Shown here: piece after piece, positions 35,501 through 43,870 of the stretch
Layout: every line of letters begins with the position of its first letter
How positions within the stretch are numbered: the stretch's first letter is position 1
DNA from: Bacteroidota bacterium
GTDB taxonomy: Bacteria > Bacteroidota > Bacteroidia > Bacteroidales > VadinHA17
Direction: 5' to 3'
Assembly (NCBI GenBank): GCA_016718875.1
Contig: JADKBL010000005.1
Coordinates: 105,722 to 169,721, forward strand
Length of the DNA: 64,000 nucleotides
Notes under the pieces: model-generated
Database searches by the model: none
Told to the model about the DNA's origin: nothing
The model's input: only the letters and a program-made list of their open reading frames with translations
Made by a program: the position numbers and the translations under genes

Positions 35501-36046
35501 TCAGATCTCATAATAAGATGTAAGCTCATTTATCTTCAATATGTATTCTTTTGAACCTGCAGATGAAGCGTGCTCCTTTTCTGCCTCTTCAAACCTTGAA
35601 AGAAGCTGGTGATGGTCTGCCTCAGTAAGCGCATTATCAGCCATTCTGAAGAGTATATTATTTTCCTTCCCAATATGGCTACGAAGCAGGTCAGAATACC
35701 CCTTCATATTTTTATGTATATCAACAAGTGCAGTAAGGTTTCCTTTCCTGAACAATTCAATTCCGGCTGCTATCCCTTTTACAAAATCCCTTCCCAGTAC
35801 ATGCTCATGCAACATTACAGCAACCGGACCATGCTGTGCAGAGAATCCTTTTGTGGCAAGGAAAGGGAAAAAATGATACTCCTCTTTTGCATGATGCAAT
35901 CCATCCGCATAGTTCCTGATTATCTCCACTATAGATTCAATATGTGCAATATCAGATGCTTCGTGTGCAACTATATATTCCATTACATCAATTAATCTCA
36001 GTATATGGACATGGTCATCTTCCAGATTTTTCGTGGCAGTATTCAT
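35501..36046 (-). CDS. hemerythrin HHE domain protein
   Basis: A 181-residue four-helix protein with iron-ligand histidines and glutamates in LEDDHVHILRLID, LHHAKEEYHFFPFL, MLHEHVLGRDFV and LRSHIGKENNILFRMAD. It binds a diiron site that may handle O2 or NO. It lies 16 bases after ric and 35 bases before norB on the same strand, so it belongs to the NO-response transcript. Whether it stores, senses or delivers NO is unknown. Confidence 0.88.
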   Translation of the reverse strand: MNTATKNLEDDHVHILRLIDVMEYIVAHEASDIAHIESIVEIIRNYADGLHHAKEEYHFFPFLATKGFSAQHGPVAVMLHEHVLGRDFVKGIAAGIELFRKGNLTALVDIHKNMKGYSDLLRSHIGKENNILFRMADNALTEADHHQLLSRFEEAEKEHASSAGSKEYILKINELTSYYEI

Positions 36047-36062
36047 ATTCTTTAGTTTTTGT

Positions 36063-36755
36063 TTATGATTTTAAAAGTTTAGGAAAGAGTACATTATTTT
36101 CGAGATGCACATGTATATGAAGGTCGTCCTCAAATTCCTTCAGAAGTCTGAATGCGACCTGGTATGTATTACACCCGTCAGAAGGGACTTTGTAGCCATT
36201 GGTAATTACATTGATTTTATCCATTGCGCCACCTGCAAACTCGTGCTCCTCTGACAGACGGGATATTTCTGAAAGAATTGTTTCCCTGGCTTTCACTGAA
36301 CCTTTTACCATATATTCCTTAACTGCTGGGAACAAAACCTCCTCTTCATTCTTCAGATGCTGCAGCAATTCATTGTTGATCTGTAAGAAACAGGGCAGAA
36401 ACCTCCATTAATTCAGGATGCCTGTCGCCATGCACATCTGAAATTTTCGAAGTATAATGAACCAGCTCAAAGTCTTCCAGAACATACTTGTGATGAGTAT
36501 TAACAATATAGTCGCACAGGAAACCAGGTTCCCACTCTATATAATTAGTGACTGAGGAATTGGGATTTTCTTTCAGTTTGCTTAGTTTTTCGTTTATCTG
36601 AAATTCATCTATCGATTTTTCTGAACACGATTCCTTTATTGATTTTTTACCGCCGCAACAAAAATCAATACCATATTCTCTGAATATTGCTGCAGCTCGA
36701 AGTCCAATGCGACTATCTCTCCAACTGTCAGGCTATTTATTTCAATCGCTTTCAT
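36063..36755 (-). pseudogene. ric: iron-sulfur cluster repair protein RIC/ScdA/YtfE, two frameshifts
   Basis: Three frames together give a complete RIC protein of about 230 residues. The ATG at 36755 starts MKAIEINSLTVGEIVALDF, the ScdA_N domain. After a one-base loss near 36699-36702 it continues as AAAIFREYGIDFCCGGKKS, then the first hemerythrin histidines (NTHHKYV). After another slip near 36381-36386 it continues as QINNELLQHLKNEEEVLFP to the end at 36063. RIC repairs Fe-S clusters damaged by NO. Each fault is a single-base event and the protein is otherwise intact, so sequencing error is likely. Confidence 0.82.
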
Positions 36756-36778
36756 AGTATAGTTTTTAATTAACGAGA

Positions 36779-36786
36779 CAAAGTTA
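36779..36786 (-). promoter_or_regulatory. -7 box for ric-hemerythrin-norB
   Basis: Minus-strand TAACTTTG matches TAnnTTTG, 24 bases upstream of the ric ATG. Its expected -33 region falls inside the palindrome at 36801-36820. Confidence 0.55.
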
Positions 36787-36800
36787 TAAAAATATTTATT

Positions 36801-36820
36801 AAAAGACCTAATGGTCTTTT
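36801..36820. promoter_or_regulatory. palindromic operator in the NO-module divergent promoter
   Basis: Perfect 8-base inverted repeat AAAAGACC-TAAT-GGTCTTTT. It overlaps the first two bases of the rightward -33 TTTG (36819-36822) and the expected -33 position of the leftward promoter, so a regulator bound here could control both arms. The Rrf2 protein encoded next to it is the obvious candidate. Confidence 0.75.
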
Positions 36821-36849
36821 TGTATTTTTATATTATTTTATTATTTTTG
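36819..36849 (+). promoter_or_regulatory. Bacteroidota-type promoter of the Rrf2 regulator gene
   Basis: -33 TTTG (36819-36822), exactly 19 bases, then -7 TATTTTTG (36842-36849): a full match to the TTTG-N19-TAnnTTTG consensus, 31 bases upstream of the ATG. Confidence 0.8.
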
Positions 36850-36879
36850 TATCTGAATTACTTAATCTGAATAAAAACA

Positions 36880-37323
36880 ATGTTCAACAAGGAAACAGAA
36901 TATGCCCTTAGGGGGCTGGTTTACATTAAGCTGCAGAATATTCAGGAAAAAAGGCCAGGGACTACTGAAGTTGCCAAAGAGATAGAAGCACCTTACTTTT
37001 ATACCGCAAAAATCCTCCAGAGGCTTGTAAGGGCCGGTTTCCTTGAATCAATGAAGGGTAAAGGAGGCGGATTCTATTTTGATCAGGATAAACCTGATCT
37101 GACACTTGGCAGGCTGATATCCTCAATTGAAGGAGACAGTTCTTTTACAGGGTGTGGCTTCGGACTTAAGCAATGCTCTGCAAGTAATCCATGCCCTGTT
37201 CATGAAAAATATGCTCCGATCAGGGAGGCTATAAATAAGCTGGTATCAGAAGAGACCGTACAGAGTCTTGCCACTAAGGTTTATAAAGATAAACTGCAAC
37301 CGGTCAAAAAGAAAAAACGATGA
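36880..37323 (+). CDS. Rrf2-family Fe-S transcriptional regulator
   Basis: A 147-residue Rrf2 protein. The winged helix covers residues 1-65 (EYALRGLVYIKLQ, YFYTAKILQRLVRAGFLES). Three cysteines suited to hold an Fe-S cluster lie at CGFGLKQCSASNPCPVH. Family members NsrR and IscR sense NO or cluster status. Its neighbours (ric, hemerythrin, norB on one side and a polyferredoxin on the other) make an NsrR-like NO-sensing repressor the best reading. Stop and next start overlap as ATGA. Confidence 0.9.
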   Translation: MFNKETEYALRGLVYIKLQNIQEKRPGTTEVAKEIEAPYFYTAKILQRLVRAGFLESMKGKGGGFYFDQDKPDLTLGRLISSIEGDSSFTGCGFGLKQCSASNPCPVHEKYAPIREAINKLVSEETVQSLATKVYKDKLQPVKKKKR

Positions 37324-38290
37324 ACACAAGATTCAGGTTACCCTCAGCTGTCTTTCTCCTTACTTTTTTACTTCTTGCAATTGTGCAGGTAAAAGCAGAC
37401 AGACCTATGCTCCTTGCCGAAAGGTTTATTGAGGGAGCCGGCTGGATTGAAATATCGATTATTTCGCTATACGGGGCTTTTGTTGCTTTTAAGATGCAGG
37501 ACCCTGTGAATGTCCCCCATTGGAGAAAAGTTACATGGACAATTTTTTCCGTGGTCTTCTTCTCACAGCTTATTATAGGCCTGTCGGGGTTTGAGAAATT
37601 CCTTATGACAGGCAAACTCCACCTGCCCATTCCGATGATGATTCTTGGCGGACCTATCTACAGGGGACAGCTATCTGTCATGACAATCCTTTTCATCAGT
37701 ACGGTTGTACTTACTGGTCCCGCCTGGTGCAGCCATCTTTGTTATTTTGGAGCATTTGATAATATGGCATCATCAGGAAAAACCTCACGAGAGGTCCTTA
37801 AACATAAAGCAGCGATCAAATCAACTGTTTTGATTCTCGTTATTGGCATGGCACTTTACTGAGATGGATGAATGTTCCTCTGATGACAGCAACTTTTATT
37901 GCTATTGCATTTGGACTGACCGGAATAGGAATTATGATATTCTTTTCCATCAAAAGGAAGAAAATGGTCCATTGTGTTATGTATTGCCCGATAGGAACAA
38001 TCGTAAATATTACGAAGCATATTAATCCGTTCAGGATGTACATTGACCAGAGTTGCACACTATGCATGCACTGCACAAAGTTCTGTAAATATGATGCGCT
38101 CAATCCCGCTGACATAAAAAACGGGAAACCGTCAATAACCTGCACGCTCTGCGGTGACTGTCTTGCCGGATGTCATCAAACCTCTATTAAATACAAATTC
38201 TTCTCCCTCAATTCAAACAGGTCCAGGTTTCTCTACCTGCTTCTTACAATAAGTCTGCACGCTTCCTGCATAGCTCTTGCCAGAATCTGA
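37320..38290 (+). pseudogene. 4Fe-4S polyferredoxin membrane protein (NapH/NosR-like), one frameshift
   Basis: The first frame (37320-37862) encodes a membrane protein with several helices and a WCSHLCYFGAF motif. It ends prematurely after the T run at 37855-37857. One extra T would fuse ALLLRWMNVPL to the second frame (37868-38290), which has HCVMYCPIGTI and two ferredoxin-like clusters, CTLCMHCTKFCKYDALNP and CTLCGDCLAGCHQTS. The intact protein of about 324 residues would pass electrons from the quinone pool to an exported or membrane enzyme. The link with qNOR and the Rrf2 regulator suggests a role in N-oxide respiration or repair. Confidence 0.8.
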
Positions 38291-38397
38291 ATTCCGGAAA
38301 AATCAATAAAAAATTAAATACATTCTGGTTAATAACTTTATTAACAAATCAGATACTTCAATTCAATTTCTGAATGAATTTATAATGAGTACAATAA

Positions 38398-38446
38398 AAT
38401 TGCGAATAGTCTTGTTTGTTAACAAATTTATTATATATTCGCAATT
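38398..38446. repeat. 11-bp inverted repeat with inner palindrome upstream of hypothetical gene
   Basis: AATTGCGAATA (38398-38408) and TATTCGCAATT (38436-38446) are perfect inverted copies. Between them lies the 12-base palindrome TTTGTTAACAAA (38415-38426). Read on the minus strand, part of it loosely resembles a Xer recombination (dif) site, but the spacer is seven rather than six bases. An operator or transcription hairpin is equally possible. Confidence 0.6.
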
Positions 38447-38483
38447 GTTATGAACACTTTATCAACATTCAGAATAAAGCCCT

Positions 38484-39254
38484 ATGCCTTACAGAAGATT
38501 ACCCAACACTGATACTGCCCGGATAAAGGCAATGAAAAAAGCGTTGCAGAAAGGACAGGATCTTCCTCCCCACAAACTTGCATTTTCATCAAAAATGGTT
38601 GTAAGACTTCAGAAAATACTTCCTCTTTTCGAGAATAATATTCAGCAATACAGGCATTCATTGAATGTTCAGAATACAAAGAGCAGAGATTACAATGAAA
38701 TCATCCGAAAAGCCAGAATCTACCTGACCCATTTCATCAGAGTTATGAACATGGCAATTTTCAGAGGTGACCTTCCTGCAGAAACCAGAACTTATTATGG
38801 CATGGCCCTTAATGAATCAACAGTACCTTCCCTTAACTCAGAAAATGAACTCGTAAGCTGGGGCAAAAGGATTATTGAAGGAGAGGAATTCAGGATCAGA
38901 AAAGGCGGTAATCCAATAACAAATCCAACCATAGCAGTTGTTAAGGTAAGGTATGAAACCTTTGTACAGGCTCTGTTTTATCATAACAATCAGGCCCGGA
39001 AAAACTTCGAATTCATGGAGAAAAATACTTCTCTCAGAAAAGAGGCTGACGAGATAATCCTTCAGATATGGAATGAAGTTGAAAAGACTCACTCTTCGCT
39101 TCCTGAAGAGGAAAGAAAAGTTAAAAATGAGGATTACGGACTAATATATTTCTACAGGAAAAATGAGCTTGAAAAACTCAGGACCCCTGATCTTCAATCT
39201 GATGATCTGAAGTCTGCAGCACCTGTTTTTCTTCAATCACAGCCCTCTGCCTGA
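38484..39254 (+). CDS. conserved hypothetical protein, helical
   Basis: A 256-residue soluble protein without signal peptide or recognised domain. The sequence looks mainly helical, with a basic start (MPYRRLPNTDTARIKAMKKAL), a central segment NMAIFRGDLPAETRTYYGM and a glutamate/lysine-rich C-terminal third that may form a coiled coil. I do not recognise a function. It is preceded by an unusual 11-base inverted repeat, and its last 77 bases overlap the convergent CPBP gene. Confidence 0.7.
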   Translation: MPYRRLPNTDTARIKAMKKALQKGQDLPPHKLAFSSKMVVRLQKILPLFENNIQQYRHSLNVQNTKSRDYNEIIRKARIYLTHFIRVMNMAIFRGDLPAETRTYYGMALNESTVPSLNSENELVSWGKRIIEGEEFRIRKGGNPITNPTIAVVKVRYETFVQALFYHNNQARKNFEFMEKNTSLRKEADEIILQIWNEVEKTHSSLPEEERKVKNEDYGLIYFYRKNELEKLRTPDLQSDDLKSAAPVFLQSQPSA

Positions 39255-40026
39255 AGCCATTTAATATACTGATCACCGGTATAAGCATAATTATCAGAAA
39301 AACCAGTTGAGTCAAAAAATAAAAGTCATCCGGATTGGCCGAAGATTCTGAATCTCTCAGGTACTGTATTATCATTGCCACACCATTATTCAAAAAATGA
39401 ACTATTGCAGAAAGCCACAGCTTACCACTCCAGTAGAATAATAATCCACAGACAAGACCAAGAATAAACCGCGGGAGAAGTCCAAGAAACTGAAAATGCA
39501 ATACACTGAAAAGAAAAGCAGTGAAGATGACTCCTGCATAACCCGATCTGAACATCCTTATAAAAATACGCTGCAATATACCTCTGAAAATCAGTTCCTC
39601 TCCTATTGCAGGCAATACTGTTATCATTAGAATATTGACAACAACCAATCCTGCTCTCTTATCGGAGATTAAAATTTCAAAATATCTTTCAACATTCTCC
39701 TCATGATCCGTAATCCATTCCCCAAGACCTGAAAGCCATTCCGGAAATTCAAGCGCTGAATTGAATCCTGCAGTAATTCCCAAAATGGGAAAAAGGCACA
39801 AAGTAAGAATAACAGTCGATCTGATATCAGTAAAAGCAGGTTTGGAAATTTCCGGATATCCGATCTTATCAGGATTTTTTAAACGGGCCATAAGAATTAT
39901 GCCTGGCAGGATGAAAAGTGACAATTGCTGGGATATAATTGCAAACTGAAGAAAAACTATATCCTTAAGTCCCGGGGTTAAAGAAGGATCATCCAGCAAA
40001 TCCAAATCGGGATCAAAAATGAACAA
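39178..40026 (-). CDS. CPBP intramembrane metalloprotease
   Basis: A 282-residue membrane protein with the Abi/CPBP motifs: GEELIFRGILQRIF, with the Glu-Glu pair and Arg, then FSVLHFQF and IVHFLNNGVA carrying the metal-binding histidines. Members cleave membrane-anchored proteins or confer immunity; the substrate is unknown. The listed TTG start is doubtful: a hydrophobic stretch continues in frame upstream for about a dozen codons to a TAA, so the true start or a frameshift lies upstream. Confidence 0.85.
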   Translation of the reverse strand: MFIFDPDLDLLDDPSLTPGLKDIVFLQFAIISQQLSLFILPGIILMARLKNPDKIGYPEISKPAFTDIRSTVILTLCLFPILGITAGFNSALEFPEWLSGLGEWITDHEENVERYFEILISDKRAGLVVVNILMITVLPAIGEELIFRGILQRIFIRMFRSGYAGVIFTAFLFSVLHFQFLGLLPRFILGLVCGLLFYWSGKLWLSAIVHFLNNGVAMIIQYLRDSESSANPDDFYFLTQLVFLIIMLIPVISILNGFRQRAVIEEKQVLQTSDHQIEDQGS

Positions 40027-40155
40027 CCCTGGTACAATTAAAACCAGTAATAATCCACTCCCTTATTACTAAAGTATATATCAGTGTCATGAACAACTGA
40101 TAATAGGGTGACCGGGAGTAATAGGATGAATCCCTGTGGTTCTCAGCCATTTTAT

Positions 40156-40163
40156 TATTTTTG
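40156..40163 (+). promoter_or_regulatory. -7 box for dusB
   Basis: TATTTTTG matches TAnnTTTG. It lies inside the first codons of the longest dusB frame, suggesting that the true start is downstream of about 40170. No clear -33 box at 19 bases. Confidence 0.5.
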
Positions 40164-40195
40164 CAGCGACAATACTAACTTCAAATATAAAAAAT

Positions 40196-41209
40196 TTGAC
40201 AATAGGCAATATATCACTTCCTGAAAATCCGCTTTTTCTTGCGCCAATGGAAGATATAACCGATCCTTCATTCAGGATGGTCTGCAAGATGAACGGGGCT
40301 GATGTCATGTATACTGAATTCATTTCTGCTGACGGCCTTATAAGAGACGGAGAGAAGAGTGTTAAAAAACTTGATATCTATGATTTCGAAAGACCGATAG
40401 GGATACAGCTGTACGGTCACCTTATAGATGCAATGGTCGAGGCTGCTTATATGGCCGAAGAGGCATCCCCGGAACTGATTGACATAAACTTCGGTTGCCC
40501 GGTGCGAAAAATTGCAAACCGCGGGGCCGGTGCAGGTATGCTTCGCAACATTCCTTTGATGATTGAAATGACGGAAGCTATTGTCAAAGCAGTTAAACTG
40601 CCGGTAACTGTCAAAACAAGACTGGGCTGGGATGACGATAGTAAAAATATAGTTGATATTGCTGAACGACTGCAGGATACAGGAATAAAAGCACTCACGA
40701 TTCATGGGAGAACAAGGGCACAGCTATATAAAGGAGTGGCCGACTGGACTCTGATCGGTGAGGTAAAAAACAATCCCAGGATGAAGATCCCTATAATCGG
40801 GAATGGCGATATTGACGGGCCGGAAAAGGCAAAGGATATGTTCAGCAGGTACGGGGTTGATGGAATTATGATTGGAAGGGCTACAGTAGGACGGCCATGG
40901 ATCTTCAGGGATATCAGGCATTACCTCAATACAGGAGAAATTCTTCCCGAACCATCAGTCAGCGAAAAGGCTGACCTTGCACTTCTCCACCTCGATAAAT
41001 CGCTTGAATTCAAGGAAGGCAAAAGAGCAATATATGAGATGCGGCGGCATCTGTCGAATTATTTCAAAGGGCTTCCTCATTTCAAAGAGACACGTCTCAG
41101 GCTTCTAACAGCTGTAGAGGTTGATGAAATCAGACAGATAGTAAATGAGATAAAACAAAAATGGGGAGATTTCAGGAGTGATGATAAAACATCTGTTTAC
41201 GGAATCTGA
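40196..41209 (+). CDS. dusB: tRNA-dihydrouridine synthase DusB
   Basis: A TIM-barrel flavoprotein of about 337 residues. Typical motifs are LAPMEDITDPSFR at the start, GCPVRKIANRGAGAGML with the catalytic cysteine, TVKTRLGWDD, LTIHGRTRAQLYKG, IGNGDI and DGIMIGRATVGRPWIF. It reduces uridine to dihydrouridine in tRNA using NADPH. The longest frame begins with GTG at 40136, but a -7 box inside that extension and the family N-terminus (TIGNISLPENPLFLAPMED) favour a start near the TTG at 40196. Confidence 0.9.
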   Translation: MTIGNISLPENPLFLAPMEDITDPSFRMVCKMNGADVMYTEFISADGLIRDGEKSVKKLDIYDFERPIGIQLYGHLIDAMVEAAYMAEEASPELIDINFGCPVRKIANRGAGAGMLRNIPLMIEMTEAIVKAVKLPVTVKTRLGWDDDSKNIVDIAERLQDTGIKALTIHGRTRAQLYKGVADWTLIGEVKNNPRMKIPIIGNGDIDGPEKAKDMFSRYGVDGIMIGRATVGRPWIFRDIRHYLNTGEILPEPSVSEKADLALLHLDKSLEFKEGKRAIYEMRRHLSNYFKGLPHFKETRLRLLTAVEVDEIRQIVNEIKQKWGDFRSDDKTSVYGI

Positions 41210-42150
41210 TCAATACTTTCTAATGGTTTTATTTTTGTTGCAAGTATTGAAAAACTATCCCATCTGAATATCCATTTCAATACCAGAATAAGTATTATCC
41301 CCGATACAACAAGTCCTGCCAGCTCAATCCATGGATGATAATTATGCTGCTGATATAAAGCCGGTGTCTGAAGGGCTGATGACTCCTGAGTAACCATTAT
41401 ACATAGAAATATATTGTTTGCAGCATGTGCTCCAAGTGCTGCCTCTATTCCATCATCAAGAATTGTTATTACACCGAATATCAGTCCGAAAGTAAGATAC
41501 TGCGGCATTACTGCAAAAAATCCGTATTCTTTCACTTCCGGATTAAGTGAATGCATTAGTGCAAACAATACCGAGGTGGAAATAAGGGGGAATAATCTGT
41601 TAGGGATAAGCAAAGCAAAGCCCTGCATAAGATATCCCCTGAAAATTACCTCTTCAAAAGCTGCCTGAAACGGTATCATGGCAAAAGCTATCAAAGCAAG
41701 CACAATAAGTGATGAGGAGCTATTGTTTATTGAGAAATTTCCAGGATCGAAACCTAAATATATAAAAAGATAAACAGCCATTAATAGCATCCAGACCAAA
41801 CCTGCAATTAATGCCCTCTGCCATCTTATTCTGCCGGCTCCTGTAACTGTCTGAAGGAATGTTCTGCCATGCATTGGCCTGACTATCAGATAATATGCGG
41901 CAAGGCCAGCAATAAATGCAAACAGGACAAGGAACAAAATCATATTCTGGCTGACTCCCATATTAGTCAGAAAATTTAGATCGGATGATATTTCAGACAA
42001 GGACTGGTTATTACCTGCCGATTTTACGAGACTGACAATTGTCAGAGGAAGTGAGCCTATGGTATTTGTTGCCAGAAATATCAGCAACATCATTACAATG
42101 TAACGCCAGAAATTATTTTTTCCGGTAAATGATGATTCAAGGTGTTTCAT
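41197..42150 (-). CDS. CPBP intramembrane metalloprotease
   Basis: A 317-residue protein with about eight helices. CPBP motifs are FEEVIFRGYLMQGFALL, the FALMHSLNPEV histidine and a third element around ALGAHAANNIFLC. A second member of this family within 3 kb; the two share little sequence outside the motifs. It follows nadB by 11 bases on the same strand and is convergent with dusB (13-base overlap). Confidence 0.87.
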   Translation of the reverse strand: MKHLESSFTGKNNFWRYIVMMLLIFLATNTIGSLPLTIVSLVKSAGNNQSLSEISSDLNFLTNMGVSQNMILFLVLFAFIAGLAAYYLIVRPMHGRTFLQTVTGAGRIRWQRALIAGLVWMLLMAVYLFIYLGFDPGNFSINNSSSSLIVLALIAFAMIPFQAAFEEVIFRGYLMQGFALLIPNRLFPLISTSVLFALMHSLNPEVKEYGFFAVMPQYLTFGLIFGVITILDDGIEAALGAHAANNIFLCIMVTQESSALQTPALYQQHNYHPWIELAGLVVSGIILILVLKWIFRWDSFSILATKIKPLESIDQIP

Positions 42151-42161
42151 TCAGGTTGTTT

Positions 42162-43739
42162 TCAGAATTCGGTTATGGCTCTTCTGGGGTGATCGATAGA
42201 ATAATGCAGGCCTACGCTCTCATGCCTGTTCTTTGCCATTTTGATTATTATATATCCAACATTGATTATGTTCCTCAGTTCGCAGATCTTCTTTGAAATA
42301 AGAGATCGCTTGTAAAGGCTCTCTGTCTCCTTATAAATAATTTCAAGTCTAACCAGAGCTCTTTCAAGCCTGAGATCGGACCTCACGATCCCGACATAAT
42401 TGCTCATTATACTCTGGACCTCTTTATAGTTCTGGGTAACAAGGATCATCTCCTCAAGATGAGTTGTTCCCTTGTAATCCCAGTCAGGTATTTTCTCTTC
42501 AAAAGAAAGTTCTTTGATCCTGGGTCCGGCATGCTCGGAAGCATTGTGAGCATATACCACAGCTTCGATCAGGGAATTTGAGGCCAGGCGGTTTGCTCCA
42601 TGCAATCCGGTGGAGGATGATTCTCCCAATGCATAAAGTCTGTTGATCGTGCTCTGCCCGTTCATATCAACCTTTACTCCCCCGCAAGAATAGTGTACTG
42701 CGGGCACAACAGGGATCATATCTTTTGTAATATCTATACCTCTGGCCAGACAATGTTCATAAACATTTGGGAAATGGTCCTTAAGCTTTTCAGGTTCAAG
42801 ATGTGTGCAATCGAGCCAGACATGATCATCGCCCCATATCTTCATTTCATTATCTATGGCCCGTGCAACAATATCCCTTGGAGCTAGTGACTCACGGCTG
42901 TCGTAACGCTTCATGAAACTCTCACCCGACATGTTTTTCAAAATTGCGCCAAATCCTCTCAGTGCTTCAGTAATCAGAAAGTTTGGTCTTTTGTTGGGAT
43001 CCCATAATGCTGTCGGGTGGAACTGTACAAACTCCATATTCTCAATAGCCCCCTTTGCACGGTAAACCATTGCCACTCCGTCACCGGTAGCAATCTCGGG
43101 ATTTGTGGTTGTCATATAGACGTTACCCATCCCTCCGGTGGAAATTACAGTGACTTTCGAAAGAAAGCTGATCACTTTCTGACTTTTCAGATCAGCAACA
43201 TAAGCACCATAACAGTTAATATCGGGATGGTTCTTCTTCAGCACTTCACCAAGATGGTGCTGGGTAAGTATCTCGATTGCAAAATGATGTTCGTATATAG
43301 TTATGTTCTTATGCTTACGTACCTGATCCATCAGGGTAAACTGAATAGCTTCGCCAGTTTTATCCTTATGGTGAAGTATTCTGTATTCAGTATGACCGCC
43401 TTCTCTTGCCAGGTCATACGATCCATCTTCCATCTGGTCAAATGTGACTCCAAGTTCAATCAGTTCATTTATCCGGTCAGGAGCTTTTTCAACAACCATC
43501 CGCACAACCTCCTCATCACAGAAACCATCACCTGCTATTAGTGTGTCATGAATATGCTTTTCAAAACTGTCCGGCTCACGGAAAACTGCTGCAATACCTC
43601 CCTGGGCATACCTGGTATTGGAGTCTTCCAGGTTTGCTTTTGTAACGATCGACACTTTCCCAAACCTGGCCGCTTTCAAAGCAAATGTAAGCCCGGCAAT
43701 ACCTGATCCAATTACAAGAAAATCTGTCCGTTTTTTCAT
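42162..43739 (-). CDS. nadB: L-aspartate oxidase
   Basis: A 525-residue flavoprotein from the ATG at 43739. It has the FAD motif FLVIGSGIAGLTFALKAA, TRYAQGGIAAVF and EGGHTEYRILHHKDKTG, which distinguishes NadB from succinate dehydrogenase. Later come FHPTALWDP, VPAVHYSCGGVKVDM and GANRLASNSLIEA. It oxidises aspartate to iminoaspartate in NAD synthesis, using fumarate or O2 as acceptor. nadA and nadC are not in the window. The frame stays open upstream to 43865, but that part overlaps the glyS promoter region and lacks family similarity. Confidence 0.94.
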   Translation of the reverse strand: MKKRTDFLVIGSGIAGLTFALKAARFGKVSIVTKANLEDSNTRYAQGGIAAVFREPDSFEKHIHDTLIAGDGFCDEEVVRMVVEKAPDRINELIELGVTFDQMEDGSYDLAREGGHTEYRILHHKDKTGEAIQFTLMDQVRKHKNITIYEHHFAIEILTQHHLGEVLKKNHPDINCYGAYVADLKSQKVISFLSKVTVISTGGMGNVYMTTTNPEIATGDGVAMVYRAKGAIENMEFVQFHPTALWDPNKRPNFLITEALRGFGAILKNMSGESFMKRYDSRESLAPRDIVARAIDNEMKIWGDDHVWLDCTHLEPEKLKDHFPNVYEHCLARGIDITKDMIPVVPAVHYSCGGVKVDMNGQSTINRLYALGESSSTGLHGANRLASNSLIEAVVYAHNASEHAGPRIKELSFEEKIPDWDYKGTTHLEEMILVTQNYKEVQSIMSNYVGIVRSDLRLERALVRLEIIYKETESLYKRSLISKKICELRNIINVGYIIIKMAKNRHESVGLHYSIDHPRRAITEF

Positions 43740-43834
43740 TTCACGATTCAGAAAAATAAAAGATAAAGATACAAATAGATTTGTGGATTGGACACCCTGA
43801 CAGTGATCTCGTTGTAAAACAGAACTTTTTAATA

Positions 43835-43842
43835 TACTTTTG
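43835..43842 (+). promoter_or_regulatory. -7 box for glyS
   Basis: TACTTTTG matches TAnnTTTG, 28 bases upstream of the glyS ATG. A partial -33 (GTTG at 43811-43814) lies 20 bases further up. Confidence 0.55.
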
Positions 43843-43870
43843 CCTACTTCATTACAATAACACATTTATT

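Noticed and set aside
42693..43541. Plus-strand open frames within nadB
   Set aside because: Antisense of a well-conserved flavoprotein; no domain similarity in the frames themselves.
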